From Marsupella aquatica (lineage: Eukaryota; Marchantiophyta): a stretch of 64,000 bases of DNA. Positions 34,677 through 47,983 of the stretch are shown here, piece by piece (positions within the stretch are counted from its first letter, which is position 1; every line of letters starts with the position of its first letter). A program made the position numbers and the translations under genes. The notes under the pieces were generated by a model, which was not told the origin of the DNA, made no database searches, and saw only the letters and a list, made by a program, of their open reading frames with translations. The DNA lies in NCBI GenBank assembly GCA_973895155.1, contig OZ316891.1:2790001-2854000 (forward strand). The letters run 5' to 3'.

Positions 34677-37209
34677 CAGCTCTATCCCATTGGTCCTCAA
34701 GTAGGGTTGTGGTGGATTTTCCTCATCTATCTCCAAAATCCGCCGGGAACATCCCAGCAGTTCAAGACCTTCAACTTTGACTTGGGAGTTGATGTGTCTC
34801 AGGGCCATCCACTCTGCTTTCCTCACCTTGAAGCTTACCCAAATGATCGAGGTTTGTGTCCTGAGTTCCTCTTTGGAGGATGGTTCCTCTCATGAGTTCT
34901 TTGCGAGCGGAGTTCCTAGAACTCTCTTGGCCTGTGCACATCCACCAAAGAAGCTGGTAACCATCAGGCCAGCACTACAGGCGGGGCATGGAATCACTTG
35001 GTCTCTACCCTCAAGTGGCAGTACGGGCCCGGCAGGAATGGGGCAAGGGCTGGAATTGAGGGCGGATGAAAAACAGGCCTTAACATCCCATGCTTTTCTG
35101 TTACAATCTATCACTTCTTCTATTACCTAGTAGTGGGTAGTTCCTAGGTGAGTTTGGTTTCTCTAAACCTTGATGCATGTATTGCAAAGCCAGTGGTAAA
35201 CCTTGATGCATGCGTGGTAAACCCAAGGGTAAAGCCCTTCCATGAGAGTAGTGTTGCAAATAAAGGGTGGGTAGGAGACTTTTAGGAAGCATGCCTCACT
35301 GGACACCTTGCACAGGGCATGTCTCACTTTGGTTTGTCTCTTATTGGGCACCCACCTCCAAGCCTCTAGCCCACAAAACTGGTCACAGCAGTTTCTCCCA
35401 TGAATGTAACATCTCTTTTTGCCTAGAAAGCCATATGTAGATTAGCATCACTAATAAATGACCATCACCAATAGGCGTATGCAATAATGTGGAAAGCCCA
35501 ATTGTGGGGGGTTTGGGGGGGCAACCCAAGGATCCAAAAGGTTTCCTACCATGAGGGAGAGTGGGTTAAACCAGGGTCTTAAAGCCAGGAAACCAATGGC
35601 CAAGGAGATTACCAGTTATTTTGGCTGGCGCTTACTTGCAAGGAGGTGGGTGGCCTTGATATCTGAATGAAACCCCAGCTAAAATTGAGGGTCAATGCAC
35701 ACTGGAGTGGCCTAGGTTTCCTCATTTCCTCATTTCTCTCCATAGATTGAGAAACTGTGCCTGGAGGGGAAGGAGGCGGAGTCAGAGCTCATAGAGGAGG
35801 AGGGTCTGGATAATGATCCAAGTCAATTATATCAACTTGTCTGCCCTCTACCACTGATTGGATGAGCCATGGCTTGGCCATTAAAAATGAACTTTGAATT
35901 CATGAGAGTGAGTTTGAGCAAAGTTGCAAGTGGCCTCCAACCCATGGATCAACACTTTGGCAAGTGTCAATATGGCCAATGATTGACATCTAACCATTGA
36001 ACAGGAGTAAGGCACTAGCGCCCGAATTTTGAACCAGTCAATTTGATTTCTCAGTTCTTTCCTCTTGGTTCAACTTGTTGCAATTTCTGAAGGTTATTCT
36101 TTTCCCTGATCCCTTGACTTGTTTAGTCCTGTGGTCCTCTTCAAGGGTGCTCAAATTCTACCAATCTGAATGCTTTTCTTCGGCCATCAATCTAGACACA
36201 TTTTTTCTCAAATTACTGATGCCCTGTCTGTGGTGGTGGTGGTGCTGGTGGTGGAGGAGGGGCTCCCAGTGGCAACATGGGAAGTGCTTTCCGGGTTTGG
36301 AATCCGTCAATGGGGAGGTTGATGATGATCTAAGCCATCCATGGAAACCCAGCCTATTCATTCAATTGAATCCATTCTTTACTCACCAGAGCTCAAATGG
36401 AGAACAGACAGCTACTCAATACTCTAAACAATGCTTTTATGAGTAATACATAATCTTTTGGTACAATATATTGTTATTCTTTAATCATATATCCTGGATA
36501 TCCAATTTGTGTTGGTTGAAGTAGATAACATTACACTTAAGCCATTATGTATTTTGATGTTGGTGTTATAACTCATATGTGTCAGTGGGATATGTAATCC
36601 GATGTACATCATAGTTATATATACGCAGCATCAACTTAACATATCAAGCCATGTGATACAAAATGATTGTCCAATATACCCGTAGAACTGATGTCAGAAC
36701 CATATCTTAATCCAGCTTATGTGAAATACATATACACCTCAGTTTCGTGATGTATCTTGGTGGAAAGAGATACCAACTCAATACCTGTGTCTTGCATAGT
36801 GCATGGTCTTTATACTAAGTGACGTTGAGTGGAAATGTTATCTAACATAAGTGAGATGGCCAGGAAGTTGGCGAGTCTGGCAACTGGAATTCAAGGAGAG
36901 TGTGAACTACACTGAGAGTGACCGGCTGAACATGACAAAGGTGCACAATATATGACACCTGTAGAACAATCTCATGGCTGGGTAAAAATGTCACCATAAT
37001 TTTAGGATCAGTGAGCCGTCCCACCAAAATGACATTTCATAAACAGATTACAAGCAAAAGAGCCGGATTACATAATATCATGTTTAGATAGATCAGCTTA
37101 TGCAAAAGGGCTGGATTGCATAACATAATGATTAGATAGATGAATTAGGAGCAAAAGAGCAGGATTGCATAATATTATGTTGAGATAAGTAGATACACCA
37201 TACCCATCT
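34677..37209. other. No confirmed gene; contains a GGT microsatellite
   Basis: A (GGT)n tract at 36230-36260 creates a tryptophan-run frame that is not a gene. Short AACCTTGATGCATG duplications occur near 35170-35200. A short acidic frame near 35745-35860 is exon-like but too short to assign. Confidence 0.45.
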
Positions 37210-37490
37210 TACTATAGAAGCATCAACTGAAGCCTACTTTTAAGGGCCTAGGTCTAGAGTGAAGACTCTAGACCACTCAAGCCCACTTTTAAGGGCCTAG
37301 GTCTAGAGTGAAGACTCTAGACCGTACCTCCCAAAACAGATAATGAAATTCAATAAGGTCAAAATTTTAAATGAAGATGGACAAAAATGATATGGACTCC
37401 AAATTTAAATAAAGACAAAATTGAAAAGAGAATGAAAAACAACTAGGGTGGGGCAAAGACTAACCAAAATAACATATAAATTTTATTGCC
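37210..37490 (-). repeat. Dispersed repeat family A, copy 2 (inverted)
   Basis: This is the inverted counterpart of 2640-2875, with the same order of landmarks on the minus strand. Its palindromic end is duplicated in tandem: GGGCCTAGGTCTAGAGTGAAG starts at 37249 and again about 60 bp later. Each copy can fold on itself, since TCTAGAGTGAAGACTCTAGA is a near-perfect inverted repeat. Confidence 0.75.
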
Positions 37491-38513
37491 TAATATTTGT
37501 TTTATTGGCAAGATTTTGTTCAAGGAACGGGTCATTTGGCTAGTAAGCTTGAATGAAAGTCTCAAAGTAAGATTCACAAGGGGCTTTACATGACATGTAA
37601 GACCTGCTACCGTAGAAGTCGGCACTTCAGGATGTGCACCCAGTAGAGCCTATCGACTCCAGTGAAAGCAGCTCAAATCTGTACAGAGATTCGAAGAACC
37701 CAGGCCCCAGGAAGTGTGCACTGCCGCATTGCTACTCGGTGCAAGAAAGCCGCCAGCCACTGCCCTCCGATGTCACCTGACCTTCTCGGATGAAGTGGGC
37801 CAAGTTCTCGTCGCCTTGCACAGAATGAGGTCAGTCAGGGGTTGCTCGGAAGATGATGATCTCCTTATACCCCCGTCGCATACGTCCATTGCCGTAACAT
37901 AGAACTGTTTCAAGTTTGTTTATCTAAATTGTTGTGTGTGTGTGCGTACATTCAGTATTTGTTGACTTGATCAAGAATCGGGTGAATTTCTCAACTGGAC
38001 AGAATTCTCAGACAAGAATAATGAACTGAATGGCTACCGTGTCAATTAATACGGAGCAAAACTAACAAAATCCTGGAATTCTTGATCTCTACTGTAGCTG
38101 TGTAGTAAGCCTTAGGATGTTGAAATACGTCGCAGCTGCGCAAAGCCGCTCAAATGTTTGAGTCAATGCAGATGTAGGGTTAGCGCTGGCACAGTTGAGG
38201 CTCTTTCGTCCTTTGGATTTTGACCCTTTCATTTCTTCCTGTCCGACATAGGGCAATCTCTCTACTGTGAAATTCAAGGATCTACCAGTATCCTATCTCC
38301 AACCTCTTATACGGTATTCAATTTTCTGCGGCGTGAAATTCGCATTTACATGTGAAGAGCCGGGAAAATCTCTGAAACGGAAGGAGGTCCATCCGTCCCG
38401 TGAATGGAGAGCAATGTCGTGATGAAGAACTCAAGCAAGTGGAAGAAAAGTGGAGCTGTGTGTTAAAGTGTGTTAGCTTGCAGTGCTGAATAGATTGGAA
38501 GAAGTGAGGAGAT
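37491..38513. other. No confirmed gene; upstream region of the ABITRAM homologue
   Basis: Short frames at 37714-37902 and 38089-38277 are unsupported. The last few hundred bases should hold the promoter and leader of the gene starting at 38514. Confidence 0.4.
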
Positions 38514-40381
38514 ATGGCAAGTGATATCTTGACGGAAAACAGCACCGCATCTCACGCTCCTCTCAAGTGTAAGGATGCACAGCTGGTGGAGGAAAAAGGT
38601 CTGGAGACAACTCCAGAGGTTTCAGATTCTGGATCTCTTCCCTTGACGATGTTTCCTGCTGCGCATGAATTGCCACCTCGGCCTCCTCCGGCCAACGAAT
38701 GCAACTTTACCCATTATTATGTTTTAGGTTAGGCGGAATCTCTCTTGCCTCAGTAGTAAAGCTCTTGACTTGAATGTTTACTCGATACGGGTGTCTGCAA
38801 GTGCGATACGATGAAGCTCTGCCAGTTTGCTGCCCTGGCGCCGTATAAACCCTAAATCTTAAACCCTGTATCGTAGAAGACAGCTCGTGAAAGCCACCAG
38901 TACTCAGTCATTGTCGGTTTCTATGACTCAATTGTTCACGTTACTGGGACGCTGTTGTTGGTATCAGGCTGGAATTTGAATGAGGTTGGAACCACTGTCG
39001 GGGTGTGCTGAATGTATGGCGTTAATTGCAGATGTCGGCAAAGAGTTTCACGACCAGTATATTTTCAGGCACGCCAATGGGTACGAGCTGTTCTACAACT
39101 GCCTCCGTATATATTTCTTACTTTACCACTTTGCCATCCTGCGAATGAATCTCCATGGAACTGTTTATAAAATTTCTAAATTGGAACCCGGCTAAGAATT
39201 TTGTGGGTTTGATGCGAATTCTTTCATGTCTGAGAATTCTGAATGAAACTGAACTATTTGGTGGTCTATGGTTCTGTTTCTTTCGTGAACATTTTAAAAA
39301 GAGGAGGTTTCAGATAACCTCTTTTTATTTTCATCTAAATTTGTTTCAAGTTGCTTGATGCCTGTCAAATGTTACAGCCTTTGTGTTGTAGGGTTAGCAC
39401 CAACTCATGCAGCTTTCAAGGCCACCGTCGGCGTCACCGCTGTGGACTTTAATGTTGGCAAGTCAAGCCGTGCAGATATGAAGGCAGTAGGGAAACGGAA
39501 AAAGGTGATGATGCATTATTTCATTGAACGTATGAACTAGGGTGCTTGACAAGACTTTCAGATTCAGTCCTTCAAGCGGAATGGATAACACTCGACGCGA
39601 ATTAGGGTTTTAGCATTGCGGAGTTGCGGTTGACCTTCGTTTGCGCTAGCAAGGAGACAGTATGCTCACTGGTTTTTATAATGCGTTCTGCGACAGTGAC
39701 ACGTGCGGTATTGTTGATTTTCAGAATGCAACTGTATTGGAAGGAAACTCAGTCCTCTGCAAAGTAATGACTGGGGAGATGTTTTTCCTGATCAGGTTTT
39801 TCGACTTCCATTATACTCCTGTCCTGGACGTTAGAAACCTCAGTGTGTAAATGTTTGCTGCAGTTGATTGACTTTTCATTTATGTCGTGTCCTTGAGATT
39901 TCCCTCCTATGTACTGATACCATCTTCGGGCTGCCCCTGTTTTAGATGTTGCGTGAGAGGCACGCTCCTTGAGGTGAACCAGCGACTCATACAAAATCCT
40001 CAACTTCTTGTGTCCAATGTATGTATTTATCTATCATGAAGCACAGCCTTGTGCACTGTCCGTTGGTGGGTGATCTTGTGCTGTGTCTGGACGAGAACAT
40101 TCTCCTTTCCTTCTAAGAAATAGTCAAATTTAGGGACGAATTGAAAGAGCATTGCTCATTGTACCTCTCCTAAAGTTTTCCCAGTAAAAGGCTTTAGCGG
40201 TCTGTTTCATCTGCCCATCTAGAAATCTCGCTGACTAAACTTTGTTGTTTTTGAGGATGAGGTGCAGGCGGACAATCAGGGGTATGTTGCTGTTTTGATG
40301 CCGAGATCAGATGACTGGGCAAAAGTAGAAAAGTCTCTGTTAACGCCGGAAGATTACAGAGCACAGCGAGGGCTTCAATAG
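38514..40381 (+). CDS. ABITRAM/FAM206 family protein, six exons
   Basis: The family (human ABITRAM, also called Simiate or FAM206A) is widely conserved. The animal member is described as an actin-binding transcription modulator, and the plant role is unknown to me. The exons are 38514-38727, 39032-39080, 39378-39504, 39725-39795, 39946-40018 and 40268-40381, all GT-AG with matching phases, giving 215 residues. Recognisable segments in order are DVGKEFHDQYIFRHANG joined to LCVVGLAPTHAAF, VTAVDFNVGKSSRADMKAVG, LEGNSVLCKV, RCCVRGTLLEVNQRLIQNP and GYVAVLMPRSDDWAKVEKSL. This order matches the human protein. The first ~65 residues are a variable tail rich in S, T, E and P. The start is the first ATG of the frame. 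Each exon alone is too short to recognise; the match appears only after joining them. Confidence 0.88.
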
Positions 40382-42473
40382 TGACCCGTTGGAGTCTAAT
40401 ATCAACTTTTTGTTCAATCCTTCGAAAAGTAAACGCTGAGCAAGTATCTTTTCAGCTTGGGATATGGTCACAAACTATTTTCTCCAATGACGGCTGGGCA
40501 AAGAGGTGCATGCTTTCTGAGTCTATGCCAAACGTCGGCACACATCCTAGTTGACAATTCTCACCAGTTTACCATCATGGGTACATTCGAGAGAAACCAG
40601 GCTTGGTCTTTCTCTCCGGAACTCATGACTTCTACATGAATAAAGCAGGAAGGAATTGTTTCGAATCAAAATCTTTCAATTTGTTTCTTGTCGATTGAAA
40701 CACCTGGCCACAGGAGCGTTATCGATCCTCTATTATGGTACATCAATAGACAACCGACTAGAAGAAGGTAGTCGCTGCAATCGGAGGAATTGAGGAGGAA
40801 TATTTACTCTACCTGAACAAGTTCGTGAACTCGTATGATTTGACAGTCGACGCCTCTAATAATACAAACTTTCCTGTCCCCTTGGCCGCGGATTCACTTT
40901 TAAGCTCTTTGGTCCAGTACACGTATTATGTGGGCCATATGAATGGGCAAGGCTTTTGTAAAGCGCCCCCTTTCAGAGAACCTGTTGGCGCGGAAGGGAT
41001 TTGTGGGCCAGGTAGGACATCCCGGACCCAGCTCCGTGCGCTCTATTGTAAATCTGAGAATAAATAGGCAGGCAATGGAGTTAGGTTGCTCGCGCTCCTC
41101 CTGCGCAGCCCGATGTTGTAAATTCAAAACTGCAGCTGGGCTACAAGAATTGACAAAAGTGAAAGCTTCTGAGAAGTTAGACAATCTTGCAGCGCTACGT
41201 GTAATGCAGTACTCCGGAGGGCTTACTTTCGTTGCACTCATTTGCAGTGCTTTCTCTCGACCTGTGTTCAAGCAATCTATGGTCATGGTCAGCACTCCCA
41301 ACTCTTCGGACTTGAATGTCGTTGGGGGAGCCGACTCCTCTCTTATTCGTGCTGCGTCTTTTCCTTTCCAGAGCCTGGAATTTAGTCAGTCGCTATGAGA
41401 ATTTCTGTGTCTCCCGAAAGCAGCTTCAGGCAATTTCTAGGCTGGATTTTCGTCTGCTGTGGGGATGCTTGGACGATTTAGCGGTGTTTGTTTGACCCGG
41501 CATATAGAACAGTGTGAGTGGACTAGCAATTGTTTTTTTCGTGCCGCTTAGAACCAATCATTCCAGAACAGTATTTCTCGTAGCCACTTAGAACTTGAAT
41601 AGTTAGTCAAGTTATAGACTAGTTTTGAGATTATGAGTTGAAAGGCCTCCTTCTGTAGAAATGCAAGTAATTTGAGTTAACCTAGACTTGCATACCGAGT
41701 ACGAAACGTTGGCCACAACTCCATTGGAACGACTTGCGACTTGCCAACGCAGCGCTTTCCGCCATCAAGCATTGCTTCACCGACGACGAGCAAGTGCGGA
41801 CAAGTTGCCAGTGATCATATTCAGTTCAACCAGTGAGCAGACTACAGAGTCGAGTCGGAACAAGTGTTCCGACTATTCACAGAGGTCACCAATCATGCTC
41901 CGGGTCTGTTCAATGAGGATCGACACTGAAATTCCACAAGCCAGCAATCTTTCCCAGCACCCAATATGCCTTGTCCCAATCTGTGGAGGGATAGTGATAA
42001 CATAGACATCCGCTGGAAATTTTTTCCTCAAAAGAATCCTTTGGGGTTAGGGGTTTCAGAGTGACCAGAACGTAGCATCACCAAATTCCGACATTTCAGA
42101 GACATACAGTGAAATAGGGCTTGGGCATAATAAGCAAGCAAACAATCAGAGTGACTTCATAATGAATAAGTGAAAAATTACTTAAGAATTCCTCAGTCAC
42201 CCCATGCCAATTTGCCACATGTGTGCAAGAACAAAGACAACGTGCACTTCGGTCAAAGTTCCCGAACGAGGGCCCTCCTTCAGCCTGGCCGGGCCTAACA
42301 TGAACAAAGATTGTGAACCAACTTCCTTTACGTCACAATAACAATTCTTTGTTCAGAGGATTTTTTTCAGAAAAAGCCTCTGTTGATTATCTCTTCGCAC
42401 CTACTATACCTTCGTCTACTGACATTAAAGCACTGGCTATCAAAATTATGGAGGTAGGAAATTCTTCCGAAAC
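40382..42473. other. No confirmed gene between two converging genes
   Basis: Plus-strand frames at 40825-41067 and 40943-41398 overlap in different phases, and another lies at 41688-42005. None matches a family I know. The stretch holds the 3' flanks of the ABITRAM homologue (plus) and RPS5 (minus). Confidence 0.45.
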
Positions 42474-43238
<765 letters not shown>

Positions 43239-43454
43239 GGCCAATTCGAGCTTCTACACAATTGCTCCTGGCGAGCGAGCGAGCAATCGATTAGTCGATC
43301 GAAGGCCCCTCTTCGAGCAAAAGAGAGAAAGATCGAGGGGGCCGCCGAGCTAGTAGGGTATCGAGGAATCGACCGCAAAAGGAAGAGAATGTGGGCGAAA
43401 TCGATTACAAAAGGAAGAAAGGCTTCTTTGGAAATAGACGCATAGTGCGTCGAG

Positions 43455-44280
43455 AGCTCCTGTTTAGGGTTTCCTCCCGAGCCAGCGCGCCACCAGACTT
43501 GGGTCAGTTCGATTGCCGAGGCTACGTTTAGCCCGAACCTGGTTTACTCGAGCACAGGTTTTTTGTTCTGAAGGAGGGTTCCTTGATGCTCGGATGGGCC
43601 CCCCACATTGGATGTAAGGACTCTGATGTACCAAACACTTGTTTAAGTGGTTTTTTTAGGGTTTCATCCCAAGCCAGGGCACCACTATCAGTTGGAGAGC
43701 CAAGGCCATGTTTAACCCACCATTGTACCCGGTAGCAAAATTTGGTGGATCCAGGTTACTAAAATAAATTTCAAATGTGCTCAAGAAAGCAATAAAGTGC
43801 TCTCTCTTGTCCTCCCCAAACCTGGTGGATAATGGTGGTTCAAAGCTCCGGTGGCCCCAATGCAAAACCTTGCGGATCCAGGTTACTACAATTTATCCAA
43901 AATGTTTTCAAGAAAATAAAATTACACTCTTTTGTCCTCCCCAAACCCTTATGGCCAATGGCGGTTTAATCCAAACCTTGTTTAATGGAGGGGAGGGCTC
44001 ATTGTGCTCAGATGGGCGCGTATTTTATGTAAGGACTCTGATGGACCATTCACTTTTAACGTGGTCTTGTTTTGGGTTTTTCAAGCTGGGGCGAGCGAAC
44101 CACCAGACCCAGTTTGACAGCTGAGGACAGGTTTTAGTTCTCATAGAGGGTTCCTTTATGCCTGGATGGACTCCACATTTGGTGCAAGGACTCTGATTGG
44201 TTGGCCAGGCACTTTTGAGTGGTCTTGCTTAGAATTTCTTCCCTGGGCCAGCATGCCACTCAACAGCAATCCCCATCCAG
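43455..44280. repeat. Degenerate repeat family B, tandem-like copies
   Basis: Landmarks GGGTTCCTTGATGCTCGGATG (43576; variant at 44148), AAGGACTCTGATG (43617, 44032, 44186) and TTTAGGGTTTCNTCCCNAGCCAG (43464, 43660) recur in the same order. The spacing is irregular, so the copies are old and interrupted. They directly abut the RPS5 upstream region. Confidence 0.65.
43464..43472 (-). promoter_or_regulatory. Telo-box upstream of RPS5
   Basis: The motif reads AAACCCTAA on the RPS5 strand, about 225 bp before the ATG. Telo-boxes are established promoter elements of plant ribosomal protein genes. A repeat array begins at about the same place, and its units also contain TTTAGGGTTT, so the motif may be shared with that repeat. 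Confidence 0.6.
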
Positions 44281-46924
44281 TGAGATTCAGGCCAGAAGCA
44301 TTGACAATGGAGGTTGTCCTCGTGAGCAGTCCCATCACAATGACACACCACCAAGCTGCATCAGTCGAGAAAAAGAAGAATAACTCTATTCTCACAAACA
44401 CATGTTTGGCCGATATGAAAATTGCTAATATTGTTCTAAACTCTGTTTACCTCACCAGAACCTCAATGTTGCCTGGAAATGAAAGTAGCCCTTCAGTTGA
44501 ATCAATCTTCATCAGATTGTTACAATCACAAAGATTAATAACTAAAGCCTACCTTTCCCACACAAACCCCTGCTCTAGTTTGGATCAAATATCTATGTTT
44601 AATTGCTTCCCATCATTGGTATGAAGAGGGCAGGCATTATTCTATGTATGGAGCATGTGCCATGTCTTCTCCTTGCACCTACCGCCTCATTTCCTCTAAC
44701 CTTTTTGGCCAGAGTCTAAACAGGGTACTTGAATAACCAATCAATGCCATGGCATGAGAAGTATATATGGAGCCAGAGCCAATCCTGAGATGTAACAATA
44801 TAGACCAGGGACCACATAGTTGAAATTCAAACCTGAGTTGAATTCCAGTTAACCGATCCAGTTAACCAAAGTTTGCAGACTAGAGCTTTAGTGGCATCTG
44901 CCTATCTGGTATACTGGCCATGAAGGATAAGCCCAAAAAAAGAAAAAACAATTCCCCAAACCCTGGCAAGGTCCCATCTATTCTTGGATGCTGGATCCAG
45001 GCAACCAATCCTCCATGCCGCATTTTCACAGGGAATTCTTTTACTCCATCATGTTTACAAATAAATGTCAGATCTTCCCAACTATCATCATTTCTTGACT
45101 CACATTCTACAAAGTACAATCAGAACCGACCCATATCACATGATAGACGATACATCTGTACATTGTTGTAGTGGGAACATCAAGGCTTCTAATTGACAAA
45201 TTCTACTGCAGCCAGGTTAAACATTTGTGTTAATGTGGGGTCCTTATCTGAAAGCGGGCCGCTGAACTTTTTATATTCCTCACAATGCCATTTGTTTATC
45301 GGTTAAGGAAATTAAGTCAAGCTAGCTCTTTCGCATCCTATGGCTGTCATCGCATCGAGTTTCTTGATCAGACGGCCCGAGTCTCCCTCAAGGTGACTTT
45401 GACCACCCTTGGGTCAGTTGACCAAGAGGTGGGTCAGGTGATCCAGTCCTCCCAGCCCAGGCTCTGTCCAGGGCCAACCTGCCCTTGCACACGACTCCGT
45501 CTCTGTCCTACACAGGGTGGTGAAAGTCACCTTGAGAGAGGCCGGAGCAGTCCGATCATGGAATTAGGTTTGATGAGAACCATTGGATGTGAATGAGAGC
45601 CATTGGATGTGAGGGAGCTAATTAACCCAAGTTAATTTTCTTTACCTGCAAATGAAAACAATGGCATTATGATAAACAGAAAGAAAATCAATGGCAGGGT
45701 ATCTATTATGCAGAAAATTAAAAGGGGCAATCTAGTAAATCTCAGTTTCGCAATTATTGGTGTTGTAGTATGAAGCTTGGTATGAAGAGCACATTGAACA
45801 ATAATAGTAACTGCATCATCATTATCTCTAAATGATGTGATTGCTAGCACTCATAGTGTAATCGTATAGACTGATAATCTTGCCATATGTGGCAACTTCC
45901 AATTCATATGGGTCAACAGTCTATGTATCTAATTGATTGATGATTGTGCACATAGAAACATACTCTACAGTGAACTTATATTTGGGCCCTGTGAGTCTGG
46001 TGTACTTCTTGAACAACTAAAAGTTATAGGACGACTATAAGTTCTAGCCTAGAATAGAAACATGAGTTCTAGATTTCAGTTTACATTCCTAAATAGTACC
46101 TAGCAGCATATGAGTCAAATGGTTATCAATACTCAATGTCATCCTCTTCGACAACCTGTTCCACTTGGATACTATATTGCACAAGTAAAGTAACCCATGG
46201 CGCTTGTTGACAAGTACTGGCCGTAGTAAGTTTGATTGCATGTAAAATCTCAACTGAATTCACAACTAAACTCCAACAGGTTTTAGTATTTTATTGTAAG
46301 CAGTTTAGTATGTATCTTAGCCTCCACAAATTATGTTCAACAAATATAGTTCATCGAGTCATGTGGCTAAATAGACAGATTTTTGTGGAGTTAGGAGTTT
46401 GGTATCTATTGGTCAGACAGTTAGAGACCTTCACAAAATTGTGAAATCAAAGAAAAATACATTTCATCCTCTATTTTGGGTGACCAGTCAGAGGAAATTG
46501 AAGTTCTTGAGTACCTTCACATTTGCCAAAATGCTCAGATGAACTTTCACAACTTGGATGAATTGCAGCAAACCCCCTCTAGTTTCTACTCATATGGTAA
46601 GACGGGTATGAGTGAAATATAGCAAGAACACTAGACAACCATCTTTAGAATGCTAAATGAAACAAGTGAGTCACTAAAACTGAGGGTTGGAAACTAAGAT
46701 ATGATATGACAATTTCTTCAGCCCAAAATGCTTATGGTGTTGCTGTTGTGGCATCAATAGTAGATCTTGGACTTGCAGCAGCAAGGGGAAAGGAAGTGGG
46801 AATCCCTAGCATACCAATGGGAATTACAGTAGAGTAATCCTGGTTGAGTTCAAAGTAAACCCATATGCAGAATGGGGGGACAAGTTGGTAAATCTGGTTA
46901 GTTTAGGGGACAGGTCCCTTAAAA
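44281..46924. other. No confirmed gene; one foldback element inside
   Basis: Frames at 44166-44624, 44880-45119 and 45285-45596 are unrecognised and probably chance. Apart from the foldback element at 45382, the stretch is unremarkable. Confidence 0.45.
45382..45541. mobile_element. Small foldback/MITE-like element, ~160 bp
   Basis: CTCAAGGTGACTTTGACCACC at 45387 is inverted as GGTGGTGAAAGTCACCTTGAG ending at 45536, with one mismatch in the arm. The arms extend to TCTCYCTCAAGG at both outer ends. The loop is about 100 bp. No clear target duplication was identified, so the class is unknown. Confidence 0.7.
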
Positions 46925-47085
46925 AACAAAAACATCCAAGGTCAGTTTGACAGTTGAGGCACATGTAACTCAAACCTGGTTTAGTCAATGACAGGTTTTT
47001 AATAATTATTTGGGTTCCTTGATGCTTGGATGGAGCACAACTTGTAACTTCAAGACTATGATGGACCAGTGTGACAAAACCCCAA
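46925..47085. repeat. Repeat family B, isolated copy
   Basis: It contains CAGTTTGACAGTTGAGG, CAAACCTGGTTTAGTC, GACAGGTTTTTAAT and GGGTTCCTTGATGCTTGGATGG (47012) in the same order as the copies beside RPS5. Confidence 0.65.
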
Positions 47086-47690
47086 ATCCGGTAGTAACTT
47101 AGTGATGACTTATAATTGTGTATATAAGCAGAAAGGCAAGTAGGTGTAGCAAAAGTGTTTGGATTTTCAAAGAAAAGTTGGTAGTTCTAATAAATTGATG
47201 TTGCGACCGGAGGCTCCGTAAAAGGGGCTCCCACATTTTCCCTTCACACTCAGTCTGTAGAAGGGGCCCCCACACTTTCTTCCTTCTTTTTTTTCTCTTT
47301 TCTCACTTGTGGGGTTCCCACCCATACCTAAACCTTAAACTCTTTCTTTGTTGTGCTTGCTTTCAACGTGTGTACGGATCCTGATCGTTTGAACATTATA
47401 TTTTTGACCATCTCAAAATCAGGAGTTTACGGGCTTGTTGGAAAGAGCTCACCACGCTGAATCCAATGATGTGTCACACGACCAAAACAAAACTTAGATG
47501 GAGGAGATACAATGGTTCGCATTTTTTAAGAATACGAGAGTTTTGAGGCCGTACAGACGTCCGTACTGGAGGAGGTCCCAGCTTTCCAAGGGAAGGAAGA
47601 AGTAGCAGCACCTACGGGGATCCATGATCTATGTTTTGCAAAGCCGGGGTTGTGTGTTGTACAGATGGAGAGGAAGGAGATGGTGCCCTT

Positions 47691-47971
47691 GGGGGGTTGA
47701 CTATAAAAAATCTTAGGAACCACGTGCGATCCAAAATAGGTATTTTTGATAGAAATTAACTAAATCTTTAAAAAGCGTAGGAGGCAAAAGAAGGTATTAT
47801 AAACTCATGTTTATAGAATATTCTCTAATATATACTTTTTATAAAATGAAATAGGTTATTAATATTGAAAATGGAGAATATTCTTGGAATATTTTCTTTA
47901 TAAAATAGGTATATTTATATTAGGATAGGATCGCACGTGGTACCCCAAAATATACACTTAGTTAACCCCCC
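47691..47971. mobile_element. Terminal-inverted-repeat element, 281 bp, with 12-bp flanking repeat
   Basis: The left end GGGGGGTTGACTATA and inner block AACCACGTGCGATCC are mirrored at the right end (GGATCGCACGTGGTACC, then TTAGTTAACCCCCC). The imperfect inverted repeats are about 45 bp long. The element is bordered by GAGATGGTGCCC at 47677-47688 and 47972-47983, a likely target duplication. The interior is AT-rich with TAGAATATTCTCTAA/AGAATATTCTTGG repeats and codes for nothing. A duplication this long would suit a Mutator-like non-autonomous element, but that class is a guess. Confidence 0.75.
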
Positions 47972-47983
47972 GAGATGGTGCCC

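Noticed and set aside
36075-36446. Frame with a tryptophan run
   Set aside because: Created by a GGT microsatellite; unlike the GW motifs at 63.6-63.9 kb it is not part of a spliced, phased gene.
40825-41398. Two overlapping frames between ABITRAM homologue and RPS5
   Set aside because: I considered a dehydrogenase-like fragment (FPVPLAADS), but the flanks do not extend the match and the two frames conflict.
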